From the NCBI RefSeq assembly GCF_014705605.1, contig NZ_JACXIZ010000030.1, forward strand, positions 1 to 64,000: 64,000 nucleotides of DNA, given 5' to 3'. Below are positions 16,479 through 25,549 of the stretch, in pieces; position 1 is the first letter of the stretch; the number at the start of each line of letters is the position of its first letter. Position numbers and translations under genes: made by a program. Source of the stretch: Paenibacillus sabuli (GTDB taxonomy: Bacteria; Bacillota; Bacilli; Paenibacillales; Paenibacillaceae). Under the pieces are notes generated by a model. The model was not told where the DNA came from, searched no databases, and saw only the letters and a list, made by a program, of their open reading frames with translations.

Positions 16479-18932
16479 TTGTCAAAAGAATCAACGGAAG
16501 TCGCAGGAAACCTCGACCTCGCGCCGGCACGCTGGATGTGGCTGCCGTCGGCGCGAACGTTGCCCAATACATTCGTGCTGTTCCGCAAAAGGGTCGTGTT
16601 CGCCGCGCCGCCTCGCCGCGTGTCGGGGTGGTTGCTCGCGGACAGCCGCTACCGGCTCACGGTCGACGGACGCCGCATGCAGTGGGGGCCGGCGCCGTCC
16701 GATCCCCGCTGGCCCGAGGCCGATCCGATCGAGCTGACCGATGCGCTCGGTGCGGGCGAGCACGTGATCGGTCTGGAGGTGCTCTATTATGGACACGGCG
16801 ACGGGACATGGCCAATGGGCAAGCCGGGGGTCCTGCTGCACCTGGAGGTCGAGGATGAGGCCGGTCGGATCGATCGGATCGTCTCGGACGCCACCTGGTC
16901 GTGTCGAGTCGACCGCGGCCATCGGCCGGGGCAATACAAGCGCTGGTACTTGCGGTCCTTGCAAGAGGAATTCGATGCTCGTCTGCATCCGCACGGCTGG
17001 GACACGCCCGGCTGCGGCACGGCTGATGAAGGCTGGACGGCGGCAATGGAGCTGGAGGGTGCGGCGTCTGGACCGCCGCTGGCTACGGATTATCCCGATT
17101 ACCTCTACGAGCTGACGCCGCCGCCGGAGGGAGTCAGCGCGCTGCGGCGACGCAGCGTCCCGCTGCTGATCGAGCGCCGGACGCCGCCGCACAGGCTCGC
17201 TGCGGCCGCGCGCGTCGAGTGGACGCGCGACCCGGCCGACTGGTTTGACTTTCGCATGCCGGAGTCGATGCGCACCGTCCCCGCCGCTCCGGGAGACTTC
17301 GCAGCGGAGGAGCCGGGAGTGTGGCGCATCCCGGCTGCGCACAGTCCGCGCGAGGCGTTCGCGCTTACCTTCGAATGGTCCGAGCAGCTTGTCGGTTTTC
17401 CCTACTTCACCATCGAGGCGCCGCCCGGCACAGTGGTCGAGCTGATGACGCAGGAGGCGCACGATCCCGAACGGGAGCACTGGCTGGACAGTCACAAGTT
17501 CGCGTGGAGCCGCTTCATCTGCGCCGGGGGCGCGCATCGGTTCGAGTGCTATGAATACGAATCGATGCGCTGGATGCAGCTGCATATCCGCAACCACGGC
17601 GAGCCGGTCTGCTTGCGGGGCGTCGGCGCAAGGCGGCGTCTGCATCCGTGGCCGCACGAGGCCGCTGTCGTCTGCGGCGAGCCTGCGCTTCAGCGGCTGA
17701 TGGATGCGTGCGTCAATACGATGCGCAACAATGCGCTGGAGACACTCGTCGACGGCATGGGGCGGGAACGTCAGCAATACAGCGGCGATATCGGGCATGA
17801 GTTGCATGCGCTCCGCTACGCGCTGGGCGATACGGCGCTGTCGGAACGCTTCCTGCGGACCTATAGTCAGGGCCAGACAAGCGAAGGGTACTTCCTCGAT
17901 TGCTGGCCGGCCTACGATCGGGTCGTCCGCGTGCCGCAGCGCGAGCTTGGCCTGACGCGATGGGGGCCGATACTCGATCACAGCGTCCAGTTCGTACTGG
18001 ACAATTGGCATCATTATCTGGAGACGGGACGCCGCGAAGCGCTGGAAGAGACGTATCCTCGGCTTCGTCGCTTCGTGGACTACCTGGCGCTGATCCGCGG
18101 CGCGGATGGACTGCTGCCGGTAGAGGGTCTGGGCGTACCGACAGTATGGCTCGATCAGCATGTGTATCAGCGGCAGCGGCACAAGCAGTGCGCCTTCAAT
18201 CTGCACGCAATCGGCATGCTCCGCGAGGGGATGGCGCCGTTGGCGCGTGTCATGGGCGACGAGCGCGAGGCCAGGCGCAGCGCGCGGCTGGCGGACGAAC
18301 TGCTCGCGGCCACTGTGGCGAAATACTGGGATGCGGAGCGCGGCCTGTATGTCTGCAGCCGGCCATGGCCGGACGAGCCTATGCGGCTATGCGACCGCTC
18401 GCTCGCGGCGGCGCTGCTGTACGGCTTGTGCCCGGAGGAAGTCACTGCGCCGGCTCTGCAAGTCTTGGCCGAGCGTCCTCCCGAGCTGGGGCGCTCTTAT
18501 CCGCCCAATGCCGGGTGGCGTCATCGCGCGCTCGCGAGGGGCGGCCGAGCGGACGTCGTATTGCGCGAATGGCGGGAGGAATGGGCGCAATGGCCGTCGG
18601 TCCGGCTCAACAATACGATGTCCGAGTATCGTGAGGCGCGTCCGGATTCGACCGACCAGTGGAGTCATGCTGCTGTGGCGCCGCTCTATGTGCTCCTGAT
18701 GGATATCGTCGGCCTCGCTCCGCTCGAGCCCGGCTTCCGAGTCAGCAGGCTGGCGCCGCGGCTGTCGGATCTGGCAAGATTGAATGCCACGATTCATACC
18801 GCTGCCGGCCTCGTGCGCTTTCGCTCCCGGCTGGTCGGGGGCTGCCAGCAGGTAGAGGTGGAGGTGCCCGCCGGGATGCGGCTCGAGGTCGAGCAAGACG
18901 CCGCGACGACGATTCGCATCATAGAGGAGTGA
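16479..18932 (+). CDS. GH78-like alpha-L-rhamnosidase family protein
   Basis: An 817-residue cytoplasmic enzyme without a signal peptide. The first 400 residues are beta-rich accessory domains typical of family 78 enzymes (PNTFVLFRKRVVF, GWLLADSRYRLTVDG). Residues about 410-690 form the six-hairpin catalytic barrel, with NALETLVDGMGRERQQYSGD in the place of the family's acidic active-site segment. A small C-terminal beta domain follows (residues 730-810). The TTG start at 16479 follows GGAAGGTGAG. The predicted action is release of terminal L-rhamnose from short glycosides taken up by transporters. The active site differs enough from classical GH78 that the substrate should be left open. Confidence 0.8.
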   Translation: MSKESTEVAGNLDLAPARWMWLPSARTLPNTFVLFRKRVVFAAPPRRVSGWLLADSRYRLTVDGRRMQWGPAPSDPRWPEADPIELTDALGAGEHVIGLEVLYYGHGDGTWPMGKPGVLLHLEVEDEAGRIDRIVSDATWSCRVDRGHRPGQYKRWYLRSLQEEFDARLHPHGWDTPGCGTADEGWTAAMELEGAASGPPLATDYPDYLYELTPPPEGVSALRRRSVPLLIERRTPPHRLAAAARVEWTRDPADWFDFRMPESMRTVPAAPGDFAAEEPGVWRIPAAHSPREAFALTFEWSEQLVGFPYFTIEAPPGTVVELMTQEAHDPEREHWLDSHKFAWSRFICAGGAHRFECYEYESMRWMQLHIRNHGEPVCLRGVGARRRLHPWPHEAAVVCGEPALQRLMDACVNTMRNNALETLVDGMGRERQQYSGDIGHELHALRYALGDTALSERFLRTYSQGQTSEGYFLDCWPAYDRVVRVPQRELGLTRWGPILDHSVQFVLDNWHHYLETGRREALEETYPRLRRFVDYLALIRGADGLLPVEGLGVPTVWLDQHVYQRQRHKQCAFNLHAIGMLREGMAPLARVMGDEREARRSARLADELLAATVAKYWDAERGLYVCSRPWPDEPMRLCDRSLAAALLYGLCPEEVTAPALQVLAERPPELGRSYPPNAGWRHRALARGGRADVVLREWREEWAQWPSVRLNNTMSEYREARPDSTDQWSHAAVAPLYVLLMDIVGLAPLEPGFRVSRLAPRLSDLARLNATIHTAAGLVRFRSRLVGGCQQVEVEVPAGMRLEVEQDAATTIRIIEE

Positions 18933-19384
18933 CCGATATGGGGGGGGGATTCTGGCACTGGTTCAGCGCCCAGCTGCTAGGTGACGACATCGTGGCGTTC
19001 GCATTCCGGCTGGCCGCTGATCGACGTGCAGGGTGAGGAGGGGACAGATGAGTAGAGTGGATGGGGGCGCGACCGTGCGGTTGACTGCGCTGCAGCGGTT
19101 GGAGCGCCGTCGCAGACGCATCCTCGATAATCGGGATCTGGCAGCTGAAGCCCAGTTGGGTGCCCGTCCAGCCGCTTCCGAAAGAAAAGGCACTGATCGC
19201 GAAGCTGGAGCAGGGAAGCTACAATTGGCGGATCAACCGCGTGCTTGGCCGCGAGAGTCTTGACGCGCGCCATTATTTCGTGCCGTTCGTGACGGAGGAA
19301 CCGGTGCGCTTCGGAATTGCCCACACCTCGCCAGTGCTTGTCAATCATGCGTAATATTACGTGACATGAGCTCCGAAAAAACAA
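18933..19384 (+). other. 452-bp stretch with a possible degenerate short gene
   Basis: After the GH78-like gene comes a run of eight G (18940-18947). GAGGAGGGG then precedes ATG 19048, but that frame quickly turns arginine-rich and loses coding character. In another frame, from about 19085 to the stop at 19352, a plausible tail can be read (IIGIWQLKPSWVPVQPLPKE, YNWRINRVLGRESLDARHYF, VPFVTEEPVRFGIAH). This looks like the C-terminal fragment of a gene whose 5' part was lost or frame-shifted. I do not recognise the family. Confidence 0.35.
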
Positions 19385-19442
19385 TTGACAGATGGGTATC
19401 CCCTCCGTATAATGAAAAGCAACCAAACAGTAATCGATTACT
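19385..19442 (+). promoter_or_regulatory. Consensus sigma-A promoter with LacI-type operator
   Basis: TTGACA (19385-19390), a 17-bp spacer and TATAAT (19408-19413) make a perfect consensus promoter. The perfect palindrome AGTAATCGATTACT (19429-19442) covers about +10 to +23. It has the central CG and GTAA/TTAC arms of LacI-family operators. It serves the ABC operon beginning at 19790. Such a strong promoter is only sensible under tight repression. Confidence 0.85.
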
Positions 19443-19636
19443 TTGTCGCCGCCTGAGAACGGAGACAGCCGTTTCGCCTTGCAAAAGCAATGCGGTGCCA
19501 GCCGTCTTGCTGCAAATGTCGAGTCGCTCTGAAATTGAATGCAGTGTCGCAGGCCCGTGTATCCGGATCGGTTTTGTGCAAAAAGAGGCACGCAAACGTT
19601 CGGCTCAAACCAAGCGGGTCATTGTTAGCAAGTAAT

Positions 19637-19650
19637 AGTAATCGATTACT
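19637..19650 (+). promoter_or_regulatory. Second copy of the LacI-type operator
   Basis: AGTAATCGATTACT is repeated exactly 208 bp downstream of the first copy, still 140 bp before the binding-protein start codon. The spacing is close to 20 helical turns, as expected for repression by looping with a tetrameric repressor. The sequence between the two holds no convincing gene. Confidence 0.75.
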
Positions 19651-19789
19651 TTATGGGAGGAAGATGTGCATACTTCAAAAGATTTAGACAGAAAATATTG
19701 TGAATCATTGGTTTTCTTGTCCCCAGTCGAGTGTCTTCCCAGCAAAATGCAACCTCATTTTTTTCATTCGCACAACGGGAGGTTCGGGT

Positions 19790-21439
19790 ATGAAACGCAT
19801 ATGGAAAATGCCGAAAATGTTTATTCTTATGCTCGCGTTGACACTGGCCGTCATTGGTTGCAGCGCCAACGAAACGGAATCGCCGAATTCAAATCAGGCA
19901 GAAGGCAATACGCAAAACGACGGAAACAGCGGGGAAACGTCGGGCTCGATCGCGAACGGCGACGTCACGCTGTCGGTCGGCACCAACGACAACTATTACA
20001 CGCCCAAAAGTCTGACAAGCGGTTTGCCGGTCTGGCAAGAGATCGAGAAGAAGACCGGCGTCAAGATCGATTGGGACGTCGTGCCGGCCTCGCAATACGC
20101 GCAGACAATGAAGGTGCGCGTCGCCGCAGCCCAGGATCTGCCGGACATCCTGAACGCCCCGGAGGGCGATCCGATCAAGCTCGCCGATCAGGGCATCCTG
20201 ATTCCGCTGGACGAGCTGATCGAGGCGCATGCGCCGAACATCACCCGGTTTTTTGAAGACTATCCCGAGCTCAAAAGTCTGATGACCGCGCCGGACGGGC
20301 ATATCTATGCGATCTCGTCGGTGACCAGCGGCGCTGCAAAGACCGACCCGTACGCGCTCATCTTGAATCGGCGCTGGCTGGATGCGCTCGGACTCGAGGA
20401 GCCGACCACTCTGGACGAATGGCATCGCGTGTTCAAGGCCTTCAAGGAGCAGGATCCCAACGGCAACGGGCAAGCCGACGAAATTCCGTTCTCGCCGCGT
20501 TATGCCACTCGCGACCTGGGTCTGTTCGGCAGCGCGCTCGGCCTGCATATGTTCTACAGCTCGGGCTATGCCCCCAATGCGCAGGGCGAGATGGAATTCC
20601 AGTGGATGAAGGACGAAGCGAAGGAACTGATCGAATGGTCGCACCAGCTCTACGAGGAAGGTCTGATCGATCCGGAATTCGCCAGCTTCAACGAGGAGCA
20701 ATTCAATTCCAAGTTTTCGCGCGACATGATCGGCGCTACCAGCGGATTCCTCGCCAATACCGCCAACTTCGCGACGTTGCAAGCCGACAACGGCATTGCT
20801 TCGCCGGACTGGATGATCACGGTGCCGCCGACCGGTGAAGCCTCCGAGCCCTTCTATGAAGAATACGGTCCGCTGAGCGGCTGGTTCGGCATCACTTCCA
20901 GCGCGGACAACCCGGAAGCGGCGATCAAGTGGCTGGATTACGTCTATGCCAGCGAGGAAGGCTCGCGGTACATGGCCTTCGGCATCGAAGGGCAGAGCTA
21001 CGAGATGGTGGACGGCAAGCCGCAATTCACCGAATGGACGATGAATAATCCCGACGGACTGGACTTCACTGCGGCGCTGCGCTCGCTCGGCGCATTCCCG
21101 ACCGTGCCGTGGATTCGCGCTACCGAGGGCTATCTGTCCGATCAGCCTGCGGCCATCATGGCATACAAGCCCGATCTGAAGGCGCAGGCGGAGCATGTCG
21201 AATCGTATCTGATCCCGGCGACGCCGCTCGGCCTGCCTTCGGTCGAGGAGAACGAGCGTCTCACCACGCTCCAGACCGACATCAACACGTACCTGCAGGA
21301 GAATCTCGTGCAGTTCGTCATGGGCTCCAAGCCGATCGACTGGGACAAATTCCGCAGCGATCTGAACGGCCTCGGCATCGAAGAGGTCGTCGCCATCAAG
21401 CAAGCCCAGTACGACCGCTTCCAGGAAGCGCTGCAATAA
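19790..21439 (+). CDS. Sugar ABC transporter substrate-binding lipoprotein
   Basis: A 549-residue LplA-type binding protein. ATG 19790 follows GGGAGG and begins a signal peptide with lipobox AVIGC, cysteine at residue 24; an upstream ATG at 19700 would spoil the signal. An Asn/Gly/Ser linker leads to the mature domain, with DLPDILNAPEGDPIKLADQG, EEPTTLDEWHRVFKAF and a calcium-type loop DPNGNGQADEIPF. It is first in a binding protein-permease-permease operon with no ATPase, as usual for this class, which borrows a shared MsmX-type ATPase. Oligosaccharide substrate unknown. Confidence 0.93.
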   Translation: MKRIWKMPKMFILMLALTLAVIGCSANETESPNSNQAEGNTQNDGNSGETSGSIANGDVTLSVGTNDNYYTPKSLTSGLPVWQEIEKKTGVKIDWDVVPASQYAQTMKVRVAAAQDLPDILNAPEGDPIKLADQGILIPLDELIEAHAPNITRFFEDYPELKSLMTAPDGHIYAISSVTSGAAKTDPYALILNRRWLDALGLEEPTTLDEWHRVFKAFKEQDPNGNGQADEIPFSPRYATRDLGLFGSALGLHMFYSSGYAPNAQGEMEFQWMKDEAKELIEWSHQLYEEGLIDPEFASFNEEQFNSKFSRDMIGATSGFLANTANFATLQADNGIASPDWMITVPPTGEASEPFYEEYGPLSGWFGITSSADNPEAAIKWLDYVYASEEGSRYMAFGIEGQSYEMVDGKPQFTEWTMNNPDGLDFTAALRSLGAFPTVPWIRATEGYLSDQPAAIMAYKPDLKAQAEHVESYLIPATPLGLPSVEENERLTTLQTDINTYLQENLVQFVMGSKPIDWDKFRSDLNGLGIEEVVAIKQAQYDRFQEALQ

Positions 21440-21456
21440 GTCGTTCGCTGGTCTAA

Positions 21457-21494
21457 TCGGGCATCGGGCCGGCGCGAGCCGGACCGATGCCCGA
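21457..21494 (+). terminator. Hairpin between binding-protein and permease genes
   Basis: TCGGGCATCGG and CCGATGCCCGA are perfect 11-bp arms around 16 bases that also partly pair. No T-run follows. Such stem-loops after binding-protein genes usually protect the upstream message and lower permease expression. Confidence 0.6.
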
Positions 21495-21569
21495 ACGGCG
21501 CGGCCGCATGGCCGGCTCGCGCCGGGCCATTACTGCCGCTGCCAGGCCGAACGGGAGGGGGACCCGCCT

Positions 21570-22487
21570 ATGATAAGACAAGCTGCAATCGTGCTTTCCC
21601 GTGTGCGGCGAGACTGGATTTTGCTGCTGATTGCACTGCCGCCCATTTTGTATTATGTGATCTTTCATTACATTCCAATGTATGGCATCCTGATTGCGTT
21701 CAAGGATTTCAGACCGATCGAAGGCATTCTTGGCAGCCCGTGGGCAGGCTTCAAGTATTTCGAGCAATTTTTCAACTCGATTTATTTTTGGCGGCTGATC
21801 CGCAATACGCTGCTGCTCAGCCTGTATTCGCTGCTATGGGGCTTTTCCATGCCGATCCTGTTCGCGGTGCTGCTCAGCGAGCTGCGCAATCCGTGGTTCA
21901 AAAAAACGGTGCAGACGGCCAGCTACCTGCCGCATTTTATTTCCATCGCGGTCGTTGCGGGGATGATCGTCACCTTCACGTCGCCCGTCGACGGCCTCAT
22001 CAACCAGTTGCTCGGCCTGCTTGGCATCGCGCCGATTAACTTTCTCGCCGAAGCGGGCTGGTTCCGCACGATCTTCGTCTCGTCCAACATCTGGCAGAGC
22101 TTCGGCTGGGAGTCGATCATCTACATCGCCGCTATCGCCGGCATCAATCCGCATCTGTACGAGGCGGCCGAGATGGACGGCGCCCGGCGCTGGCAGAAGA
22201 TTCGCCACATTACGTTGCCCGGGATCGCGCCGACGATCGTCATCCTGCTGATCCTCAATATCGGCAATCTGATGTCGGTCGGATTCGAAAAGGTGCTGCT
22301 GCTCTACAATCCGGCGACCTACGAGACGGCGGATATCATCGGCACGTTCGTGTACCGGCGCGGCATACAGAACGCCGAGTTCAGCTATGGCGCGGCGATC
22401 AGTCTGTTCAACAACGTCATCAATATTGCGCTGCTGCTCATCGCCAATTACACGAGCCGCAAGACGTCGGAGACTTCACTATGGTAA
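21570..22487 (+). CDS. Sugar ABC transporter permease, LplB type
   Basis: A 305-residue inner-membrane subunit with six predicted helices. It opens with the typical DWILLLIALPPILYYVIFHYI and IPMYGILIAFKDF, and carries the ATPase contact loop EAAEMDGARRWQKIRHITLP. GGGAGGGGG stands before the ATG. It pairs with the next gene to form the membrane channel of the transporter whose binding protein is at 19790. Confidence 0.93.
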   Translation: MIRQAAIVLSRVRRDWILLLIALPPILYYVIFHYIPMYGILIAFKDFRPIEGILGSPWAGFKYFEQFFNSIYFWRLIRNTLLLSLYSLLWGFSMPILFAVLLSELRNPWFKKTVQTASYLPHFISIAVVAGMIVTFTSPVDGLINQLLGLLGIAPINFLAEAGWFRTIFVSSNIWQSFGWESIIYIAAIAGINPHLYEAAEMDGARRWQKIRHITLPGIAPTIVILLILNIGNLMSVGFEKVLLLYNPATYETADIIGTFVYRRGIQNAEFSYGAAISLFNNVINIALLLIANYTSRKTSETSLW

Positions 22488-22504
22488 AGCGAGGTGCTGT
22501 CTAA

Positions 22505-23386
22505 ATGCCCTACCATCGCAAAGGCTTGGGGGAACGCGTATCCGACGGCGTCATCGTGCTGACCATGTGGCTGGCGCTGGCAGTGACGCTGTATCCGTTC
22601 CTTTATATCATCAGCATGTCCATCAGCGATCCGGTCAATGTCGTCAACAAGTCGGTGTGGCTGTTGCCCAAGGGCTTGTCCGGAGAAGCGTACGTGCGCG
22701 TATTTGCCAACCCCGACCTGTGGCAGTCCTATGGCAATACCGTGTTTTACACGGTGGCCGGCACGGCGCTCAATGTGGCGCTGACGATCATGGCGGCCTA
22801 CCCGCTCTCGATTCGCAATTTCATTATACGCAAGCCGATGATGATTTTTATCGTGCTGACGATGTTTTTTACCGGCGGACTCGTGCCGATGTTCATCCTC
22901 GTGCAGGAGCTGGGCATCTACAATACGCGCTGGGCCATCCTGCTGCCGACGGCGATCAGCGCCTTCAATGTCATCATTGCGCGCACGTTTTTCCAGGGCA
23001 TTCCGGAAGGGCTGCACGAATCGGCCAAGCTCGACGGCGCCAATGACGCCGTCATCCTGGTGCGCATCGTGCTGCCGCTGTGCAAGCCCATATTGGCGGT
23101 ATTGACGCTCTTCTATGCCGTCTCGCACTGGAACAGCTTCATGCCGGCGCTGCTCTACTTGTCCGATTCCAGCCTGCAGCCGCTGTCGCTGTATCTGATC
23201 AAGGTGTTGATTCAGAACGACACCAACATGCTCGAGGGCATGATGGAGCAATCCGCACGCTCGCTCTATGCGGTGCAGATCAAGTATGCGATCATCGTCG
23301 TAGCAGTGCTGCCGATCGTCGTCATTTATCCATTTTTGCAGAAGTATTTCGTCAAGGGCGTGCTCATCGGCTCGCTCAAGGAATAG
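22505..23386 (+). CDS. Sugar ABC transporter permease, LplC type
   Basis: A 293-residue second permease subunit. The start YPFLYIISMSISDPVNV and the EAA-type loop HESAKLDGANDAVILVRIVLP followed by LCKPILAVL are characteristic, and the C-terminus QKYFVKGVLIGSLKE is nearly invariant in this class. It begins 18 bases after the LplB-type gene and ends the transporter operon. Confidence 0.93.
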   Translation: MPYHRKGLGERVSDGVIVLTMWLALAVTLYPFLYIISMSISDPVNVVNKSVWLLPKGLSGEAYVRVFANPDLWQSYGNTVFYTVAGTALNVALTIMAAYPLSIRNFIIRKPMMIFIVLTMFFTGGLVPMFILVQELGIYNTRWAILLPTAISAFNVIIARTFFQGIPEGLHESAKLDGANDAVILVRIVLPLCKPILAVLTLFYAVSHWNSFMPALLYLSDSSLQPLSLYLIKVLIQNDTNMLEGMMEQSARSLYAVQIKYAIIVVAVLPIVVIYPFLQKYFVKGVLIGSLKE

Positions 23387-23461
23387 AGCGCTGGCGCATG
23401 GTACGTCTCCGCGCTAATGGGCATATGCTGTGACATCAGCCAAGGAAAGGAATGGTGTCAC

Positions 23462-24337
23462 ATGATTCAGAGCGCGCCTGCAGGTGTGCCATACGGGTAT
23501 GGCGGCTACGCGTCATATCCAGTCATGCCGGGCAATTGGCCGGGCGTGGAGATTGCGGCCGTCTTGAACGGCATCCGGCGGGAGGCCGCCGCCGCCGGGC
23601 TATACGAACGACTGGTCGAGCTGGCGCCCGACCGGGAGCAGCGCGAGGGGCTGCAGCTGGCACTGGCGTGCAAGCAGGGGCAATTGCTGCGCTTCATCGG
23701 GCTGTACCGCGGCTTAACGGGTCAGGAGCCGGTGTATGCGGTCGAGCCGATCCCGTTCGCGGATTATCGCGACGGTCTGGCCAAGGCGGGCGCGATCGGC
23801 GCAGCCGGCTACGAAGACTACCGGCTCGGCGGCTGGGGCGGCGCATACGGCTATCTCCAGCACGCGTTCCGTCAAGCGACCCTGAGCGAGCAGCAGCATA
23901 TGGAGCTGCTGCGCGGCCTCGGCCAGCCGGCAATCAAGGACTACGGTCCGCAGCCGCTCGTGATCGACATCGAAGAGGTCACCGAGCGCAACGACACGTA
24001 TCGGACAGCGATCTGGACAGGCGAGCATCTGCAGGTCACGGTGATGAGCATTGATCCCGGCGCTGATATCGGACTGGAGGTTCACCCGCATACGGATCAG
24101 TTCATCCGCCTTGAGGAAGGGGAGGGACTGGTCGAGATGGGCAAGACCAAGGATAACCTGACCTTCCGGCAGAAGGCCGGCGAGGACGACGCGGTCATGA
24201 TCCCCGCAGGCACCTGGCACAATGTGACCAACACCGGCGACAAGCCGATGAAGGTCTACGTCATCTATGCGCCGCCCCAGCATCCGCGCGGCACGGTGCA
24301 TCGCACCAAGGCCGACGCCATGGCAGCGGAGAGTTAA
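23462..24337 (+). CDS. Cupin protein with an N-terminal helical (ferritin-like) domain
   Basis: A 291-residue protein. ATG 23462 is preferred over 23417 because AAGGAAAGGAATGG lies just upstream. The first 25 residues are Pro/Gly/Tyr-rich. Residues about 30-160 are helical and resemble ferritin-like domains of Bacillus spore-coat-associated proteins (ELAPDREQREGLQLALACKQ). Residues 195-275 form a cupin_2 barrel with HPHTDQFIRLEEGEG and PAGTWHNVTN, keeping a His/Asp/His metal set. The family is common in spore formers and its function is unknown. It follows the transporter operon by 75 bases and may be unrelated to it. Confidence 0.78.
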   Translation: MIQSAPAGVPYGYGGYASYPVMPGNWPGVEIAAVLNGIRREAAAAGLYERLVELAPDREQREGLQLALACKQGQLLRFIGLYRGLTGQEPVYAVEPIPFADYRDGLAKAGAIGAAGYEDYRLGGWGGAYGYLQHAFRQATLSEQQHMELLRGLGQPAIKDYGPQPLVIDIEEVTERNDTYRTAIWTGEHLQVTVMSIDPGADIGLEVHPHTDQFIRLEEGEGLVEMGKTKDNLTFRQKAGEDDAVMIPAGTWHNVTNTGDKPMKVYVIYAPPQHPRGTVHRTKADAMAAES

Positions 24338-24539
24338 TCCTGCAGCACCGCTTCAAGCGTGATTTTGTGTTCCGTCCCGGAGATGTCTCCTGTCCGCTCA
24401 TGCTTGGCGCAGTCTTTCGACCGCGACCGGGCTGCTTTGCGGTTGTCCCTATAATCCCCGAATCGTGCTATACTAGTGCAATACGCGGCGGCGTTGTACG
24501 ATGCGGCGCGCAAGCTAGGAACGAAAGGGGAACGGGCAT

Positions 24540-25523
24540 ATGCGCAAACGAAAGCTGGGCAATACCGGAATCGAGGTATCCCCGATTGCCGTCGGCTGCT
24601 GGGCCTTTGCCGGAGGCAAGCTCTGGGGCGATCAGGACGAAGCCGAATCCGCCGGGGCGGTACATGCGGCGCTCGACGCCGGCCTGCAGTTTTTTGATAC
24701 GGCGGAAGGCTACGGCGACGGCCACTCGGAGGAGGTGCTCGGACGCGCGCTGCTCGGCAGACGGGAGCAGGCGGTCATCGCGACCAAGGTAAGCCCGGGC
24801 CATCTGGCCAAGGCCGAGGTGATCGCAGCGTGCGAGCGCAGTCTGCGAAGGCTGCAGACCGATTACATCGATCTGTACCAGGTGCATTGGCCGAATCGCG
24901 AGGTACCGCTGTCCGAGACGCTGGAAGCGCTCACGCTGCTGGAGCAGCAAGGCAAGATTCGCGCTGCGGGCGTATGTAATTTCGGCGCCGTCGATCTGGG
25001 CGAGGCGCTGCAGCATCGCGCCCTGGCGAGCAATCAGATCATATACAGCCTGCTCTGGCGTGCGGTTGAGTACGAGGTCCAGCCGCTCTGCGAGCAAGAG
25101 GGAGTCGGCCTGCTCTGCTACAGCCCGCTTGCACAGGGCTTGCTCGGCGGCAAGTATACCGCCATCGACCAGTTTCCCGAGGAGCGGATGCGGACCAAGC
25201 ATTTCGCCTCCTCGCGCGCGGCGGCGCCGCATCATGAGCCGGGGCTGGAGGCAGAGACATTCGCCGCGGTTCGCGCGATTGCGCAGCTGTGCGAGGAGAT
25301 CGGCCAGCCGATGAACAAGGTCGCGCTGGCCTGGCTGCTGCATCAGCCCGGCGTGGCGTCCGTGCTGGGCGGCGTGCGCAATCGCGAGCAAGCCTTGTCC
25401 AACGCGGCGGCGGCATCGCTGGAGCTGAGCCCGGACTTCCTGCGGCGGCTCGACGCGATTACCGCCGAGGTCAAGCAGGGGCTGGGGCCGGATCTCGATT
25501 TCACCGGCTACCGGGTTCGCTGA
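24540..25523 (+). CDS. Aldo/keto reductase
   Basis: A 327-residue NADPH-dependent oxidoreductase of the AKR barrel fold. The catalytic tetrad is visible: Asp and Tyr in FFDTAEGYGDGHSEEVLG, Lys in IATKV and His in YQVHWP. The cofactor-binding end has SVLGGVRNREQALSNAAA. The length and motifs fit the YccK/YqkF-like group acting on aldehydes or sugars. The ribosome site AAAGGGG stands 7-8 bases before the ATG. It is probably followed by the unrecognised gene at 25550. Confidence 0.93.
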   Translation: MRKRKLGNTGIEVSPIAVGCWAFAGGKLWGDQDEAESAGAVHAALDAGLQFFDTAEGYGDGHSEEVLGRALLGRREQAVIATKVSPGHLAKAEVIAACERSLRRLQTDYIDLYQVHWPNREVPLSETLEALTLLEQQGKIRAAGVCNFGAVDLGEALQHRALASNQIIYSLLWRAVEYEVQPLCEQEGVGLLCYSPLAQGLLGGKYTAIDQFPEERMRTKHFASSRAAAPHHEPGLEAETFAAVRAIAQLCEEIGQPMNKVALAWLLHQPGVASVLGGVRNREQALSNAAAASLELSPDFLRRLDAITAEVKQGLGPDLDFTGYRVR

Positions 25524-25549
25524 GCGGCGGCAGAGGGGAGCGGACGAGC

